Origin: JAFDCJ01 sp964527835
GTDB lineage: Bacteria > Desulfobacterota > Desulfobacteria > Desulfobacterales > JAFDCJ01
DNA: 64,000 bases
Reading direction: 5' to 3'
NCBI GenBank assembly: GCA_964527835.1
Contig: CAZGNV010000001.1
Location: 62,001-126,000, forward strand
A model generated the notes under the pieces. That model worked only from the letters and a program-made list of their open reading frames with translations, did not search any database and was not told the DNA's origin. The position numbers and the translations under genes were made by a program. This document shows, piece by piece, positions 63,044 to 64,000 of the stretch. Positions within the stretch are counted from its first letter, which is position 1, and each line of letters starts with the position of its first letter.

Positions 63044-63628
63044 ATGAAAAATGCGGCTATGAAAAAAATCGCCAACCTGCTCTTTGAAGCCAAAATTTTA
63101 AAGCAGATTCCCCGCTCCGGCTACCCCTTTCTCGGCGCAGGCAGAGAATCGGTGGCCGAACATTGCTTCAGCACCACCTTTATTGCCTTCGTGATGTCCA
63201 AACTGGAACCCGACATCGATGCCCTGAAACTGATCAGCATGTGCCTGGTCCACGATCTGGCCGAGACCCGAACCGGAGATTTGAACTACGTCCACAAAAA
63301 CTATGTGCGTGCCGATGAGAAGCGCGCCCTGGCCGATGCCATGGACGGTCTCGACTTCGCCCGGGATTTTACGGGCCTTGTGAGCGAATTCAACGCCAAC
63401 CAATCAGCCGAAGCCCGGCTGGCCCACGATGCGGACCAGCTGGCCCTGGTGCTGGAGCTCAAGGACCTGATGGATATCGGCTACCGGCCGCCGCACACCT
63501 GGATCGAGCATGTCCTGCAGCGGCTGAAAACTGAAACCGGTCGGCAGATCGCCCGCTGCGTGATGGCCACGCGCCGGGATGAATGGTGGCTGAAAAATTA
63601 TGTTGACAGTCCGGATGAAAATAACTAA
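63044..63628 (+). CDS. HD-domain phosphohydrolase (YfbR/HDDC2-like nucleotidase)
   Basis: This 194-residue cytoplasmic protein has the HD metal site in order: His in SVAEHCFST, His-Asp in CLVHDLAETRTGD and a later Asp in LAHDADQLAL. The pattern and length fit 5'-deoxynucleotidases of the YfbR/HDDC2 type, which remove phosphate from deoxynucleoside monophosphates. A second Met (MKKIANLL) five codons in is an alternative start. It lies in the gap between the tol operon and sdhC and has no obvious functional link to either. Confidence 0.85.
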   Translation: MKNAAMKKIANLLFEAKILKQIPRSGYPFLGAGRESVAEHCFSTTFIAFVMSKLEPDIDALKLISMCLVHDLAETRTGDLNYVHKNYVRADEKRALADAMDGLDFARDFTGLVSEFNANQSAEARLAHDADQLALVLELKDLMDIGYRPPHTWIEHVLQRLKTETGRQIARCVMATRRDEWWLKNYVDSPDENN

Positions 63629-63732
63629 TAGTAAAATCTTTTATTTTTTCAGCATCGACCCGGCAGCTACCCCTTGAATCGGCAGGTCCTGCAGAACATC
63701 TGCTTTTGCAAAGATCCCCGGGAGAAATACAC

Positions 63733-64000
63733 ATGAACTGGCTGAAGCAAACCTTCTGGTCTTCCATCGGAAAAAAATTGATGATGGCCGTTACCGGCCT
63801 GGCCTTTTGCGGATTTCTGGCGGGGCATCTGGCCGGGAACCTGACGATTTACGGCGGCAAAAATGCGTTCAACTCCTATGCCGCCCACCTGCATTCCCTG
63901 GGGCCGCTGATCACCGTGATGGAATGGGGGCTTGTATTCTTTGCCGTCGTTCATATCGGCACCGGACTGACCCTGTTTTTTCTGAATTTTCGCTCCCGCC
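63733..64000 (+). CDS. sdhC: Succinate dehydrogenase/fumarate reductase cytochrome b subunit (3' end outside window)
   Basis: From ATG 63733 (GGGAG 9 nt upstream) the frame stays open to the window edge, giving 89 residues of a membrane anchor. It starts MNWLKQTFWSSIGKKLMMAV, with the first membrane segment VTGLAFCGFLAGHLAGNLTIYGG and a second starting ITVMEWGLVFFAVVHIGTG. Histidines in these segments match the heme b ligands of the single-subunit cytochrome b558 type (Bacillus/Wolinella-like), common in Desulfobacterota. The sdhA and sdhB genes presumably follow beyond the edge. Confidence 0.88.
   Translation, partial: MNWLKQTFWSSIGKKLMMAVTGLAFCGFLAGHLAGNLTIYGGKNAFNSYAAHLHSLGPLITVMEWGLVFFAVVHIGTGLTLFFLNFRSR

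Overview
The window looks like a chromosomal segment of an anaerobic Desulfobacterota bacterium, probably a Desulfobacterales-type sulfate reducer. This is inferred from gene content: a selenocysteine-containing SelD, a Mrp/NifX-like/DUF134 cluster, LarE with a LarA-like protein, a cobalamin radical SAM enzyme, several large ABC uptake operons, and intergenic DNA full of palindromic repeats. No rRNA, tRNA, CRISPR array, integrase or IS transposase was recognised.

Layout. 1-1434: 3' part of a B12-binding radical SAM enzyme of the RiPP C-methyltransferase type. 1561-11624: a catabolic island with a branched-chain-amino-acid-type ABC transporter (livFGMHK, minus strand), a choline-kinase-like phosphotransferase, a DeoR/GlpR-type regulator and a dimethylglycine/sarcosine-dehydrogenase-like flavoenzyme. 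11634-11744: a diverged remnant of a radical SAM 3' end, so the island is bracketed by related sequence. 11770-12474: a MerB (organomercurial lyase)-like gene that is full length only if two in-frame TGA codons are read as selenocysteine; both lie at the positions of the two catalytic cysteines of MerB. 12605-21098: response regulator, LarA-like protein, alpha/beta hydrolase, Dus, CDP-alcohol phosphatidyltransferase, FAD oxidoreductase, selD (itself with an in-frame TGA) and a 3-hydroxyacyl-CoA dehydrogenase. 21193-31261: MscS channel, REC-HD-GYP-REC regulator, a 1591-residue hybrid histidine kinase with two periplasmic solute-binding domains, and a separate solute-binding protein. 31492-38022: small proteins, Mrp/NifX-like/DUF134 cluster, PilZ, TM2, retropepsin-like protease, PlsB-like acyltransferase, larE. 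38350-46321: oligopeptide-type ABC transporter plus M24 peptidase. 46509-50647: a glutamate-synthase-like flavoprotein, a glutamate-dehydrogenase-like protein that has lost both catalytic residues, and a KAS III-like enzyme. 50742-64000: rplM-rpsI, CYTH protein, SAM hydroxide adenosyltransferase, ruvCAB, the tol-pal operon, an HD phosphohydrolase and the start of sdhC.

Most notable: (1) the double-selenocysteine MerB-like protein. Each of its TGA codons, and the one in selD, is followed by a hairpin whose loop begins 18-20 nt downstream and contains G and U, as in bacterial SECIS elements. (2) The GDH paralogue with the catalytic Lys replaced by Gln and the catalytic Asp by Gly, within a same-strand gene series. 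(3) Three families of short palindromic intergenic repeats: one of about 190 bp with many half copies, one of about 205 bp in three copies, and one of about 185 bp.

Limits: all calls come from reading the sequence by eye. No database search, folding program or alignment was run, and family names rest on recognised motifs.
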